From Mucilaginibacter sp. (GTDB taxonomy: Bacteria > Bacteroidota > Bacteroidia > Sphingobacteriales > Sphingobacteriaceae): DNA of 47,002 nt. The stretch covers positions 1 to 47,002 of the forward strand of contig JAQBOK010000128.1 of assembly GCA_028288085.1 (NCBI GenBank), in the 5' to 3' direction. The position numbers and the translations under genes are program-made. Positions 36,272-46,115 of the stretch are shown piece by piece. Below the pieces are notes generated by a model. The model was given only the letters and a program-made list of their open reading frames with translations. It had not been told where the DNA came from and did not search any database. Every line of letters starts with the position of its first letter. Within the stretch, counting starts at the first letter, position 1.

Positions 36272-37567
36272 TTAGCGTAATGACTTGAATGCTGCACGAA
36301 GCTCCTCAGCGAAGAGTTGCGGTTGTTCCCACGCTGCAAAGTGTCCGCCTTTGTCGAGCTTATTGTAATAGATGAGCTTAGGGTAAGCCCGTTCTGTCCA
36401 GCTTCGCGGAGCTTGATAAAGCTCATAGGGGAAGGCGCTGACCGCAACAGGGATGGTAATGCCCTTCGGATCAAAGAAGGGAAGCTTGCTTTCCCAATAC
36501 AAACGAGCCGAAGAAATGGCAGTGCCTGTTAGCCAGTAAAGCGTAATGTTATCAACAATATCATCCCGCGTCAAGCCTTCAGACTGGCCATTGAAAACAC
36601 GTGTAATAAGCGCGAGACTGACTGCATCGTGATCAAGCATCCAGGCCGCCAGGCCGACAGGTGAATCTTCAATTCCGTACAACGTCTGTGGCCGGTTCGC
36701 CATCTCGCTGGCATAGCCCAGGCCGTGCTTATAGAAAAAGTCGAGTTGATCCCACGCATGTTTCTCATCAGTTGAGAGGCCGGATGGTGGAGGGTTGTTG
36801 AACTGGAGTGCTTTCGAAACGTCGGCCGGAAGTGTGGCAGGCATGTTGGTGTGAATGCCGATCAATTCGGGTGGTGCCTGCAGCGCCATTTGTTCAGTAA
36901 CAGCATTGCCCCAATCACCGCCTTGCGCTACAAACCGGGTATACCCCAAACGTTTCATTAACACTGTCCATGCCCGTGCAATATGTTGCGGATCCCAGCC
37001 GGTAGTTGTCGGCTTGCCCGAAAAGCCATAACCCGGCAGTGAAGGAATAACGACATCAAAAGCGTCTTCCTCCTTTCCGCGATAGGCAACAGGATCGGTT
37101 AGCGGGCCGATAATCTTCAACTGTTCGATGATGGAGCCTGGCCAGCCATGGGTGATAATCACCGGAAGTGCGTGCGGATTTTTAGACCGGACATGGATGA
37201 AATGGATGTCAACACCGTCAATATTTGTGATGAACTGCGGATACGAATTTAGCTTCGCCTCGCACTTGCGCCAATCGTATGTTGTTGCCCAGTAATTCGC
37301 GAGTGCCTGAATAGTAGCTAACTGCACGCCCTGGGATTGATCGGCAACAGTTTCCTTATCGGGCCATCTTGTTGCCAGCACACGCTTGCGGAGGTCGGTG
37401 AGCGCTGCCTCAGGAACGTTGATGTGGAAGGAGCGGATTGACGCCGGGATTTCGGCATTGATGGCTGTTTGGGCGAAGCCGGGGGCAGTGAGCAGGATAA
37501 GAGCTCCGGTACTGCTGGTAATAATTGTACTTGCCATGGTGCGTTTGTTTTTTTTCATTGTCTTCAT
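36272..37567 (-). CDS. Epoxide hydrolase (EHN domain + alpha/beta hydrolase), exported
   Basis: '[31 protein letters not shown]' (EHN), '[13 protein letters not shown]' and '[15 protein letters not shown]'. Start taken as MKTMKKNK at 37567. Confidence 0.9.
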   Translation of the reverse strand: MKTMKKNKRTMASTIITSSTGALILLTAPGFAQTAINAEIPASIRSFHINVPEAALTDLRKRVLATRWPDKETVADQSQGVQLATIQALANYWATTYDWRKCEAKLNSYPQFITNIDGVDIHFIHVRSKNPHALPVIITHGWPGSIIEQLKIIGPLTDPVAYRGKEEDAFDVVIPSLPGYGFSGKPTTTGWDPQHIARAWTVLMKRLGYTRFVAQGGDWGNAVTEQMALQAPPELIGIHTNMPATLPADVSKALQFNNPPPSGLSTDEKHAWDQLDFFYKHGLGYASEMANRPQTLYGIEDSPVGLAAWMLDHDAVSLALITRVFNGQSEGLTRDDIVDNITLYWLTGTAISSARLYWESKLPFFDPKGITIPVAVSAFPYELYQAPRSWTERAYPKLIYYNKLDKGGHFAAWEQPQLFAEELRAAFKSLR

Positions 37568-37647
37568 GATTTTACGATTTATTGATGATAAGAAATTATT
37601 CTGTAATATGATTTCAGGGCGTGTGGCGACCCCGAATGAACAAGCCA

Positions 37648-38487
37648 TCATTTAAAATCTACCCCAATAGTCATCGATTTCCACTTTTCCAATTCTGCCG
37701 ACATGGCAGCCAGTCTTTCTGAAGCTCTGTTATAAGCATCACTCCCCAAGAACAGATGCGTAGGAGGATCCGGACTCTCAGCTAATTCTATAAATATCTC
37801 CGCTGCGCGGTCCGGGTCACCCGGCTGTTGTCCATCAGCAGACAGGTAACGGTCCTGGGTATTTTTTACTGCTTCATAACCCTCAATTTTTGGGGTGATT
37901 AGCGCAAGTGAGTTTTTGGTCAAAAAGCCTGTCCGGAAACCTGATGGCTCAGCTACGGTAACCTTAATTCCAAATTCTTTGACATCCAACGCGAGCACTT
38001 CTGAAAAAGCAGCTACAGCAGCTTTGGTGGCCGAATAAACAGACCAGCCGGGGGCGCCTACAAATCCGGCTACCGAACCGATATTTATTATATAGCCCGA
38101 TTTCTGACTGCGCATTACCGGCAGAACGCTCTTTACCACATCTATAGTTGCGAATATGTTGACATTAAAAATATTCCTGATATCCTGTTCAGCTATTTCT
38201 TCCACTGTTCCGGCCATTCCGTAGCCTGCATTGTTAACAACCACATCGATCTGCCCGAACGCTGCCAGTGTTTGCTGTACAGATTCATCAATACAATCAG
38301 GGTTATTTAAATCGACAGCCAGCGGAAGAAAACGATCCTTGTCTATCAATCCAACCGCCTGGCCCAGTGTGCGGGCATCACGGGAAGTTGCTGCAACACG
38401 GTAGCCGTGGGTAAGCAATTTTTTTACGAGGGTGAGTCCCAGTCCCTGGGAGGCCCCTGTTACATACCATACTTTTGAAGTGTTCAT
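37648..38487 (-). CDS. Short-chain dehydrogenase/reductase (SDR)
   Basis: '[12 protein letters not shown]', '[11 protein letters not shown]' and '[15 protein letters not shown]' (YxxxK). Start taken as MNTSKVWYV. Confidence 0.95.
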   Translation of the reverse strand: MNTSKVWYVTGASQGLGLTLVKKLLTHGYRVAATSRDARTLGQAVGLIDKDRFLPLAVDLNNPDCIDESVQQTLAAFGQIDVVVNNAGYGMAGTVEEIAEQDIRNIFNVNIFATIDVVKSVLPVMRSQKSGYIINIGSVAGFVGAPGWSVYSATKAAVAAFSEVLALDVKEFGIKVTVAEPSGFRTGFLTKNSLALITPKIEGYEAVKNTQDRYLSADGQQPGDPDRAAEIFIELAESPDPPTHLFLGSDAYNRASERLAAMSAELEKWKSMTIGVDFK

Positions 38488-38582
38488 GATATTATTTTTT
38501 AACATTTTCCGCGAAAAACGACACCTCAAGCCAAAGAAGGGGGGATTCTGATGGCTCGTTTTGCGCTGTAAAGGGTTGAAAT

Positions 38583-39035
38583 TTATTCGGACACGTCGGT
38601 GATCATTTTATTGACGATTAGCCAGCGGTTATCTATTTTATGAAACGACAGAAACTCGTCATAATTAAACTCGTACATTTTAACATGGACTTTGGCAATT
38701 GCTATAGAGTTGAGCACATTAATCGAGATAACCGTTCCTTTAAAAGGCTTTCCGGAATCTTTCGGACTTTGGCGGTTCTTTACTCCGTCAAGGTACTGAT
38801 CAAGTGTTTTAGTATAAGGTTGCCCCTTCACATCCCCGAATAATAGGGTGCTAGGGTTAAAAATTTGTCCCAGGGTATTAACGTTGCCTTCATAGATTCC
38901 TTTGAAGTAATAATTTTCCAATGCCTGGGTGATTGCTACTGAATCTTGTTGATTATTTTCCATTTTATTTGAGTTTTGTGCTTGTAACACCCACAAGGTG
39001 CAGGACAAAAAAGCAGTTAATAAAACCGTTTTCAT
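38583..39035 (-). CDS. Secreted nuclear transport factor 2 / putative lumazine-binding-like protein
   Basis: Signal peptide; 'SVAITQALENYYFKGIYEGNVNTLGQIFNP...FLSFHKIDNRWLIVNKM'. Confidence 0.75.
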   Translation of the reverse strand: MKTVLLTAFLSCTLWVLQAQNSNKMENNQQDSVAITQALENYYFKGIYEGNVNTLGQIFNPSTLLFGDVKGQPYTKTLDQYLDGVKNRQSPKDSGKPFKGTVISINVLNSIAIAKVHVKMYEFNYDEFLSFHKIDNRWLIVNKMITDVSE

Positions 39036-39215
39036 ATCGATTCAGATTGTTCCCGGTGGCCATACCAGCAACCAGGATGATGGTGACACCGTTAATAAAT
39101 TTATTCTTGACAAAGAGATGAACCGTTTTGGACAATAACGTCCATTTCGCCAGGCGGCTCAGCAAGTGCTATCCTGCACTTTGATCAGCGGCATTACAAT
39201 GCATAGGTGTGCGGA

Positions 39216-39353
39216 TCACGCTCGGCGCAATCGTATTAATCCATCCGGTCGGTTAAAAAAGGTATCATTCAGAGTGTATTCAAAAATGTCGTCAAATCTG
39301 GGACGGGTAAGGCTACTCCTGTTTTTTTCCCGATTGAATTTTGCTGAGGTCAT
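39216..39353 (-). CDS. Candidate 45-aa small protein (MTSAKFNREKNRSSLTRPRFDDIFEYTLNDTFFNRPDGLIRLRRA), possibly a gene remnant
   Basis: Strong SD AAGGAGGAACTACC before the ATG (minus strand). Shorter than the supplied ORF track reports. Confidence 0.35.
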   Translation of the reverse strand: MTSAKFNREKNRSSLTRPRFDDIFEYTLNDTFFNRPDGLIRLRRA

Positions 39354-39577
39354 GGTAGTTCCTCCTTAATTTTGGGTTTACCGGAAAGGTCCGGGTGTCA
39401 CTACAACAATTGAAAATATTACTGGTTTGTCATTTTTTATTTTTTATTTCAACTAAAACCGGTCAGTCTAAACAGGCTGATTATAAATACAATAATGCAT
39501 CCATGCTTTTTCGAAATATCGTCAACAAAGTAATAAATTTGTCCTAATTATGTATCATCATTTTAAAGATCATTGCC

Positions 39578-40573
39578 ATGAAAAAAATTGCGATAAATGG
39601 TTTCGGCCGAATTGGCCGGGCCTCCCTTAAACTTGCACTGGAAAGCAAGGACCTCGAGGTGGTTGCCATAAACGACCTTATGAATATTGAGAATGCTGCC
39701 TACCTCTTTAAATATGACAGCATCTATGGACGCTATGAAGAATCCGTGGAAACAAATGACGACGCGCTTCTTATAGGAGGAAAAAGCATTTCCTATTTCT
39801 CCATTAAGGATCCAAAAGACCTGCCCTGGAAGGAGATGCAAATCGATGTCGTAATCGAAAGCACTGGCTTATTTACCAGTTTCGCGGATGCGGAAAAACA
39901 TATTATCGCCGGTGCAAAAACTGTTGTCCTGTCCGGACCTACAAAAAGCCCTGAGATTCCTACGGTTGTATACGGTGTTAACACAGCAGATGGACAACCC
40001 GGAATTTTTTCCTGTGCAAGCTGCACGACAAATAATATCAGCCCACTCATCGAAATCCTGGGGCGAAGGCTGGGCATCAAAAAAGCAATACTTAATACCG
40101 TGCATGCCTATACCGCTTCGCAGACATTGGTGGACGCACCGTCAAGACGGGAACCCAGGATGGGCAGAGCAGCTGGCGTAAACCTGGCCCCTGCATCTAC
40201 CGGGGCAGCGATCGCTACAACGAAGGCCTTACCGCAATACGCCGGCAAATTTGACGGCGTTGCTATTCGTACGCCTGTGCCTATCGGCTCCATATCCGAC
40301 ATTACTTTCATCGCGGAAAGAGCAACTTCAGCCGAAGAAATTAATGAGATTTTAAAGCAGGAGGCTGAAAGCGAGCGCTACCGACAAGTGGTCGCCGTAA
40401 CCGACGAACCGCTGGTTTCCTCAGATATTATCCAAAGCGGTTATGCGGCCATAGTCGATCTGGAACTGACCCGGGTTGTAGATGGTGACCTGGTTAAGAT
40501 CATGGCCTGGTATGACAATGAATGGGGTTTCTCCAGTCAGATGATAAGGCAGATCACACAACTTGAAATTTAG
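39578..40573 (+). CDS. gap: Type I glyceraldehyde-3-phosphate dehydrogenase (accessory paralogue?)
   Basis: 'KKIAINGFGRIGRASLK', catalytic 'SCTTN', 'APASTGAA' and 'WYDNEWGFSSQM'. Confidence 0.95.
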   Translation: MKKIAINGFGRIGRASLKLALESKDLEVVAINDLMNIENAAYLFKYDSIYGRYEESVETNDDALLIGGKSISYFSIKDPKDLPWKEMQIDVVIESTGLFTSFADAEKHIIAGAKTVVLSGPTKSPEIPTVVYGVNTADGQPGIFSCASCTTNNISPLIEILGRRLGIKKAILNTVHAYTASQTLVDAPSRREPRMGRAAGVNLAPASTGAAIATTKALPQYAGKFDGVAIRTPVPIGSISDITFIAERATSAEEINEILKQEAESERYRQVVAVTDEPLVSSDIIQSGYAAIVDLELTRVVDGDLVKIMAWYDNEWGFSSQMIRQITQLEI

Positions 40574-40590
40574 ATCAAACAGATAAGGCA

Positions 40591-40804
40591 ACCTTCTGAA
40601 AAGCAATTCATGATCAATTATCGCGTGGAAGGCTTGGGTCAGCTTTTAGCACAAATGAAAGCTGCGGGTGTCCTGCGGTTGACAGCGTCAAAAAGACGAG
40701 CTATGGTAATTTTGTACACTTAATGGACCCGGGGCGATAAGATCGAATTATGAGAGCCCAATGATGTGGAATATGCCAAAATGGGTAGCATCACCACCAA
40801 ATAA
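40591..40804 (+). pseudogene. Decayed 3' fragment of a VOC-family gene (paralogue of 34297..34797)
   Basis: Nucleotide alignment by eye to the 3' ~215 bp of the VOC gene, with a 1-nt deletion, a 2-nt deletion and TGG->TGA. Confidence 0.85.
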
Positions 40805-40945
40805 ACTACAGTTACGATCATGACCAAAGATGCTTTCGCCAAAGCTTGCTTACACGACACGAAAGAACTTAATAGGGGGGCACCTGCGTGATAACCAATT
40901 TCTACCTGTACCCAAATCGAACCGGGAGCCAAAAGGTTATGAGTG

Positions 40946-41752
40946 TTACATGCCAACGACCTTGATTTTATAATATGATTTGTAGGCGGCAAGCCGTTTC
41001 AGCAAGTCGCTGCCAGCGTTTATTATTTTGGCCGCTTCAACCTTGCCAGCGGGCACAATAATATACCCATAGGGCCCTTTCTTATCTCCCAAAACAGTAT
41101 TATCCGGGTTACCTATAAATGGGCCCTGGTCTGTGTCACCACCAATATCGATGTTATTCATATAGGGAGCATAAAACATATAATGAGGCATGCTCATGGT
41201 CATTATATGATTATTAGTCGGGTCGCCTGGATATCCGCGCATAACCGGGGCTAGCATATAAGATATTCCGGGTCTTGACGGTGCCTTGTATATGCCTTTC
41301 CTGACCCGGTCTATCACTATATCTTTGACCTGCCTGGCTGTAAATTTTCCGGATGCACGCATGGCTGCCACTTCCTGATAAACAGGGAAAATTGCTTTGG
41401 CGCCTGCTGGGTCGAAGCTAATGGGCATCGTAAGGTCTTTCCTGAACTCCCCCCATTCCCATTCTGTCCTGGTAATAAAACAGATAAATCCATTCGTTCC
41501 TTTTTGAGCGATATAATAGCCTTTTTCAGGATCTAACAAATAAACAGCAGCTCCTTTACGCAGATGAGGAGGCAGTGCGCTTAACGCATAATCCCTCTCC
41601 AAGTTGACCGGCATTTTTTCAAGTTTCGAGTCCGCCATTTTTTGGCAAAAACCCTTGATGGGTAATAATAAACACTGGGAGCTTATCAATAAGAGGGCAA
41701 GTAGAAGAAAGAACCTCCAACTTTTCTTTGGCAAACTGATTGAGTTATTCAT
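40946..41752 (-). CDS. Secreted protein of unknown function
   Basis: 268 aa intact ORF with N-terminal hydrophobic segment; no family recognised. Confidence 0.65.
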   Translation of the reverse strand: MNNSISLPKKSWRFFLLLALLLISSQCLLLPIKGFCQKMADSKLEKMPVNLERDYALSALPPHLRKGAAVYLLDPEKGYYIAQKGTNGFICFITRTEWEWGEFRKDLTMPISFDPAGAKAIFPVYQEVAAMRASGKFTARQVKDIVIDRVRKGIYKAPSRPGISYMLAPVMRGYPGDPTNNHIMTMSMPHYMFYAPYMNNIDIGGDTDQGPFIGNPDNTVLGDKKGPYGYIIVPAGKVEAAKIINAGSDLLKRLAAYKSYYKIKVVGM

Positions 41753-41942
41753 GATTGTGGGATTATGCTATGAGACGGTTTTAAACACAGTAAAGTTATT
41801 CGATGCAACCATATATGGCGAGGGGGAAAAAAGACAATTTAAGGGGCAATTTGCGACATTGGGTTAACGGTATCGATTCATTGCCGTGCAGGACGTTGGT
41901 CAATAGTCAGCTTAGGGTTGGTCTTATCACCGCACCAATACC

Positions 41943-41980
41943 AAACAAAAAGCGCCCTTTAGTTTCCTAAAAGGCATTCT
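41943..41980. repeat. Degenerate copy of the tRNA-His terminator sequence (copy 2)
   Basis: AAACAAAAAGCGCCCTTTAGTTTCCTAAAAGGCATTCT compared with AACAAAAAAACGCCTTCCAGTTTCCTGAAAGGCGTTTC. Confidence 0.6.
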
Positions 41981-42119
41981 GGATTAGTCATGGTTCAAAT
42001 TTCGAATCAGTATATAGCTGATTTACTACTTTCGATCTGATACCGTTTGATATTTTCAATATCTATCATGTCTAAAATTACAAGTTATGCTTTTTAGAAT
42101 TAATAGAAAAGTATTTAAC

Positions 42120-42154
42120 AAAAAAACGCCTTCCAGTTTCCTGAAAGGCGTTTC
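42120..42154 (-). terminator. Intrinsic terminator of tRNA-His
   Basis: Minus strand AAACGCCTTTCAG-GAAA-CTGGAAGGCG-TTTTTTT directly 3' of the tRNA. Confidence 0.85.
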
Positions 42155-42155
42155 G

Positions 42156-42230
42156 GGTAAATGATGGGGCTCGAACCCACGACCCTCGGTACCACAAACC
42201 GATGCTCTAACCAACTGAGCTACATCTACC
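42156..42230 (-). tRNA. tRNA-His (GTG)
   Basis: Minus strand GGTAGATGTAGCTCAGTTGGTTAGAGCATCGGTTTGTGGTACCGAGGGTCGTGGGTTCGAGCCCCATCATTTACC; anticodon stem TCGGT/ACCGA with loop TTGTGGT; acceptor GTAGATG/CATTTAC; G-1:C73 identity pair. Confidence 0.96.
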
Positions 42231-42347
42231 GTATTGGGGAGTGCAAATGTAAATATTTACAGCCTAATGTCAAGACATTTTTTAATATTACAATTGTCTT
42301 ACCATTTTAGTTAGAACGCCGCTGCTTTATTAACGAAATTTGTAACT

Positions 42348-44441
42348 ATGGCAGAGCAATTGATTGAACTAAATGTGACAGGGATGCATTGTAATAATTG
42401 CGCTATTTCGGTGCATAAATTACTTGAGAAAAAGGGATTTCATGATATTCTCGTTGATTTTGCTTCGGAAGAGGTAAAATTCTCTGCAGATAATGAAGCT
42501 AAAGTACAAGATGCCATTAAAGGTATCGAGGGCCTGGGATACAAAGTAATTGAAGATGCTGCCCTGCACAATGAAAAGTTTTATAATAAGATAGAGAATA
42601 AACTCATCTTCTGCACAATATTTACCATCCCGCTTTTGTCGGCTATGGTGTTGCCCTGGCATTTTTTGCATCTTCCTGTTGTGCAGCTTTTATTATGCCT
42701 GCCGGTTTTTATAGTGGGCTGCCTGCATTTCGGCAGAAGCGCCTGGCACTCGGTAAAAGGCGGTGTTCCAAATATGGATGTGCTGATATTTATCGGTTCA
42801 TCTTCGGCTTTTATTTATAGTCTGATAGGAACATTGCAGCATTTGGGCATGCGCTACCAGTTTTATGAAACCTGCGCCACCATTATTACATTGGTATTGC
42901 TGGGCAACCTGTTCGAAAAACGTTCTGTGACCCAAACCACTTCGGCTGTTAAGGACCTGGTTAAATTTCAGCAGGTAAATGCAAATCGTGTTGTTAATGG
43001 GGAGGTGGAAGTAGTAAGTGCACAGGAAGTAAGGCCGGGTGATACGCTTTTGGTAAACACCGGCGATAAGATCCCTGTAGATGGTGAAGTATTATCGGGC
43101 AATGCCTCCGTGAATGAATCTATGCTTACAGGCGAAAGTATCCCTATCGAAAAGGGGAAATATGATAAGCTGATAGGTGGTACGATAGTAGAGCATGGCA
43201 ATATTACCATGTTAGCTACTAAAGTAGGCTCTAATACTATGCTTTCCCAAATTATCGACCTGATGAAGAAGGCGCAAGCCGCCAAGCCCCCTGTACAAAA
43301 ATTAGGTGACCGTGTGGCATCCATATTTGTGCCGGCTGTTATATTAATCGCATTATTTACCTTTTTAATTGCTTATTTCCTGGGACATGCGGGTTTGCAA
43401 CACGCCTTAATGAATGCAATTGCCGTACTGGTGATCTCATGCCCCTGCGCTATGGGACTGGCTACCCCCACCGCAGTAATGGTGGGACTTGGAAGGGCTG
43501 CAAAAAATGGAATATTAATTAAAGGAGGCGATACCATTGAAGCAGTAACCCAAACCAAATATATTGTATTTGACAAAACAGGCACATTAACCACGGGAAA
43601 ATTCCATATTAGTAATATAAAAGCTGAAGCCGGAGCCGGTATAGAAACCATTCGGGGTGTGATCACTGCTATTGAGGAACGCTCTAACCACCCTATCGCA
43701 CGCTCGTTGGTGAATGAATTAAAAAGTTTAAAGCAACAGAAATTAATACTAAAGTCAGTTACTGAAGAAAAGGGCCTGGGTATGCGTGCGGAGGATGTTG
43801 AGGGCAATCATTATTTTCTTGGTTTGGGAAAAACAAATGCCGAAAACGATTTTAATGTATCGCTTTATAAAAACCAGGTGTTGCTTGCTCAAATAGAAAT
43901 TGACGACGAAATAAGGCCCCAGGCGGCATCTTTAATCAGCAGCCTTAAAGAGATGGGCATTATTCCTGTTTTATTGAGTGGCGATAAAAAAAGCAGGTGT
44001 GTTAAGGTGGGAAAGGCCATAGGCATTACGGAGGTGCATGCAGAAAAATTACCCGGCGAAAAACTAACAGTAATTGATATCTACAAAAAGAAAGGGAAAA
44101 CCATTATGGTTGGCGATGGCATAAACGACGCCCCTGCCCTTACCAAAGCTGATGTAGGTATTTCTATGAACGACTCGAGCCAGGTAGCCATTCAATCCGC
44201 AAAAGTGATCTTACTTAATACTGACCTGGAATCCCTTGTTAAATTTCTGCAGATCAGCAGGCACACGCTCATCACCATTAAGCAAAACCTATTTTGGGCT
44301 TTTGCCTATAATATTGTAGCTATTCCCATAGCTGCATTAGGCTTTCTTAACCCCATGTTCGGCGCATTTACTATGGCATTTTCTGATGTGGTGGTAATTG
44401 GTAACTCGTTGAGGCTGAAATCCAAGAAGATTACTCGTTAA
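42348..44441 (+). CDS. copA: Heavy-metal (Cu+) translocating P1B-type ATPase
   Basis: HMA 'VTGMHCNNCAISV', 'LTGESIPIEKG', 'SCPCAMGLATPTAVMVG', 'FDKTGTLTTG' and 'VGDGINDAPAL'. Confidence 0.95.
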   Translation: MAEQLIELNVTGMHCNNCAISVHKLLEKKGFHDILVDFASEEVKFSADNEAKVQDAIKGIEGLGYKVIEDAALHNEKFYNKIENKLIFCTIFTIPLLSAMVLPWHFLHLPVVQLLLCLPVFIVGCLHFGRSAWHSVKGGVPNMDVLIFIGSSSAFIYSLIGTLQHLGMRYQFYETCATIITLVLLGNLFEKRSVTQTTSAVKDLVKFQQVNANRVVNGEVEVVSAQEVRPGDTLLVNTGDKIPVDGEVLSGNASVNESMLTGESIPIEKGKYDKLIGGTIVEHGNITMLATKVGSNTMLSQIIDLMKKAQAAKPPVQKLGDRVASIFVPAVILIALFTFLIAYFLGHAGLQHALMNAIAVLVISCPCAMGLATPTAVMVGLGRAAKNGILIKGGDTIEAVTQTKYIVFDKTGTLTTGKFHISNIKAEAGAGIETIRGVITAIEERSNHPIARSLVNELKSLKQQKLILKSVTEEKGLGMRAEDVEGNHYFLGLGKTNAENDFNVSLYKNQVLLAQIEIDDEIRPQAASLISSLKEMGIIPVLLSGDKKSRCVKVGKAIGITEVHAEKLPGEKLTVIDIYKKKGKTIMVGDGINDAPALTKADVGISMNDSSQVAIQSAKVILLNTDLESLVKFLQISRHTLITIKQNLFWAFAYNIVAIPIAALGFLNPMFGAFTMAFSDVVVIGNSLRLKSKKITR

Positions 44442-44522
44442 CCCGTGGAAAGGGAACTTTCAAATTAATCATAATTCCCGCTTTTTGGGGTTAGGGGGAA
44501 TGATTATACTTGCAGTATAATT

Positions 44523-44993
44523 ATGATCGAAATTTTTACTGACGGCGCATCAAGCGGAAACCCCGGCCCGGGAGGCTATGGAGTTATTCTTCGGTCGGGT
44601 AAACACTATAAAGAACTTTCAGGAGGATATCGAAAAACTACCAACAACCGTATGGAGCTGATGGCTGTAATTAAAGGCCTCGAAGCTATCAAAAGCTTAA
44701 ATCAGACGGTTACCATCTATTCCGATTCTAAATATGTGATTGATTCCATTGAGAAGAAATGGGTTTATGGCTGGCTGCAAAAAGGTTTTAAGGATAAAAA
44801 AAATAAAGATCTTTGGTTGCGTTACCTTGATGTAAGTAAGCTTCACAATATAAAGTTTGTATGGGTACGCGGCCATGCCGGTCATCCCGAAAACGAAAGA
44901 TGTGATGTACTGGCCGTAGCTGCAGGCAAACAAAAGGAGTTGCTGATAGACTCCGTTTTCGAAATGGAATCAGCTAAGGTGAATTTATTATAA
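44523..44993 (+). CDS. rnhA: Ribonuclease HI
   Basis: 'IEIFTDGASSGNPGPGGYGVIL', 'NNRMELMAVIKGLE', 'IYSDSKYVIDSI' and 'VRGHAGHPENERCD'. Confidence 0.97.
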   Translation: MIEIFTDGASSGNPGPGGYGVILRSGKHYKELSGGYRKTTNNRMELMAVIKGLEAIKSLNQTVTIYSDSKYVIDSIEKKWVYGWLQKGFKDKKNKDLWLRYLDVSKLHNIKFVWVRGHAGHPENERCDVLAVAAGKQKELLIDSVFEMESAKVNLL

Positions 44994-44997
44994 AGTG

Positions 44998-45030
44998 TTG
45001 ATTGAGTTAGTTCGATATAAACTCAATCAA
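44998..45030. terminator. Hairpin (TTGATTGAGTT/AACTCAATCAA) between convergent rnhA and fbp
   Basis: 11-bp perfect inverted repeat. Confidence 0.6.
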
Positions 45031-45042
45031 ACATTCAACTAA

Positions 45043-46092
45043 TTACTGTATCCCAACTAAACCTTCAAATGTACGCTTGGTTATTTGCGGGGAAAAACAG
45101 GCCATCATTTCTTCTGCCTTCTTCACCATATTTTCCGACCCGATAAAAATAGCCGAACGCTGATGCAACTCAGTTACTTCAAGTTCAAGAATACGGTCAT
45201 AACCGTTGCTTGCCTTCCCCCCTGCCTGTTCTATAATAAATGCCATTGGGTTGCACTCGTAAACCAGGCGTAATTTGCCTTTGGGCGCGCTTGCTGTTAT
45301 AGGATAAATAAATATCCCGCCTTTGATCAGGTTGCGGTGCAAATCGGCAACCATCGAACCTATATAACGTGAAGTATAGGGGCGTTTGGTTTTCTCGTCC
45401 TCTACCTGGCAATATTTGATATATTTTTTTACCCCATCAGGGAAATGGACATAATAACCTTCGTTTATGGAATAGATCACGCCATCCTTTGGTATTTTCA
45501 TATCCGGGTGCGAAAGGCAAAACTCACCGATAGATGGATCAAGTGTAAACCCGTTCACTCCTTTACCTGTGGTATAAACCAACATGGTTGATGAACCATA
45601 GATCACATATCCTGCGGCTACCTGTTCTACACCGCGTTGCAGCACATCTTGTAATGTGGCCCGTCCTTTAGTTGACTTTCTGCGATAGATTGAAAAAATA
45701 GTTCCGATACCTACATTAACATCAATATTGGAGGAACCATCTAATGGGTCGATAGCTACAATATAATTGGCATCCTTTGAAACATCGGTATCGATATATA
45801 TATGATGATCATTTTCTTCCGATGCTACAATACAACACTCACCGCCATGTTTTAAAGCAGATATAAATTGCTCATTGGCATATACATCTAACTTCTTCTG
45901 GCCTTCGCCCTGTATGTTGGTTGTACCGGCCTCGCCTAATATATCCGCCAGGCCTGCTTTGTTTACCTCACGGTTAACTATTTTTGATGCTATTCCAATG
46001 TCTCGCAACAGTCTTGACAACTCACCCTTAGCGTACGGAAAGTCGGCTTGCTTCTCAATGATAAATTGGCCTAAAGTTTTAGCTATCTTCAT
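45043..46092 (-). CDS. fbp: Class I fructose-1,6-bisphosphatase
   Basis: '[12 protein letters not shown]', '[27 protein letters not shown]' and '[20 protein letters not shown]'. Confidence 0.97.
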   Translation of the reverse strand: MKIAKTLGQFIIEKQADFPYAKGELSRLLRDIGIASKIVNREVNKAGLADILGEAGTTNIQGEGQKKLDVYANEQFISALKHGGECCIVASEENDHHIYIDTDVSKDANYIVAIDPLDGSSNIDVNVGIGTIFSIYRRKSTKGRATLQDVLQRGVEQVAAGYVIYGSSTMLVYTTGKGVNGFTLDPSIGEFCLSHPDMKIPKDGVIYSINEGYYVHFPDGVKKYIKYCQVEDEKTKRPYTSRYIGSMVADLHRNLIKGGIFIYPITASAPKGKLRLVYECNPMAFIIEQAGGKASNGYDRILELEVTELHQRSAIFIGSENMVKKAEEMMACFSPQITKRTFEGLVGIQ

Positions 46093-46115
46093 ATACTTAG
46101 TGTATTAAATACATA

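Noticed and set aside
39793-40311. Several 67-97-aa ORFs overlapping GAPDH on both strands
   Set aside because: All overlap clear GAPDH coding sequence in other frames.
43373-43807. 144-aa ORF on the - strand (and 42968..43324, 118 aa)
   Set aside because: Shadow ORFs antisense to the P-type ATPase core motifs.
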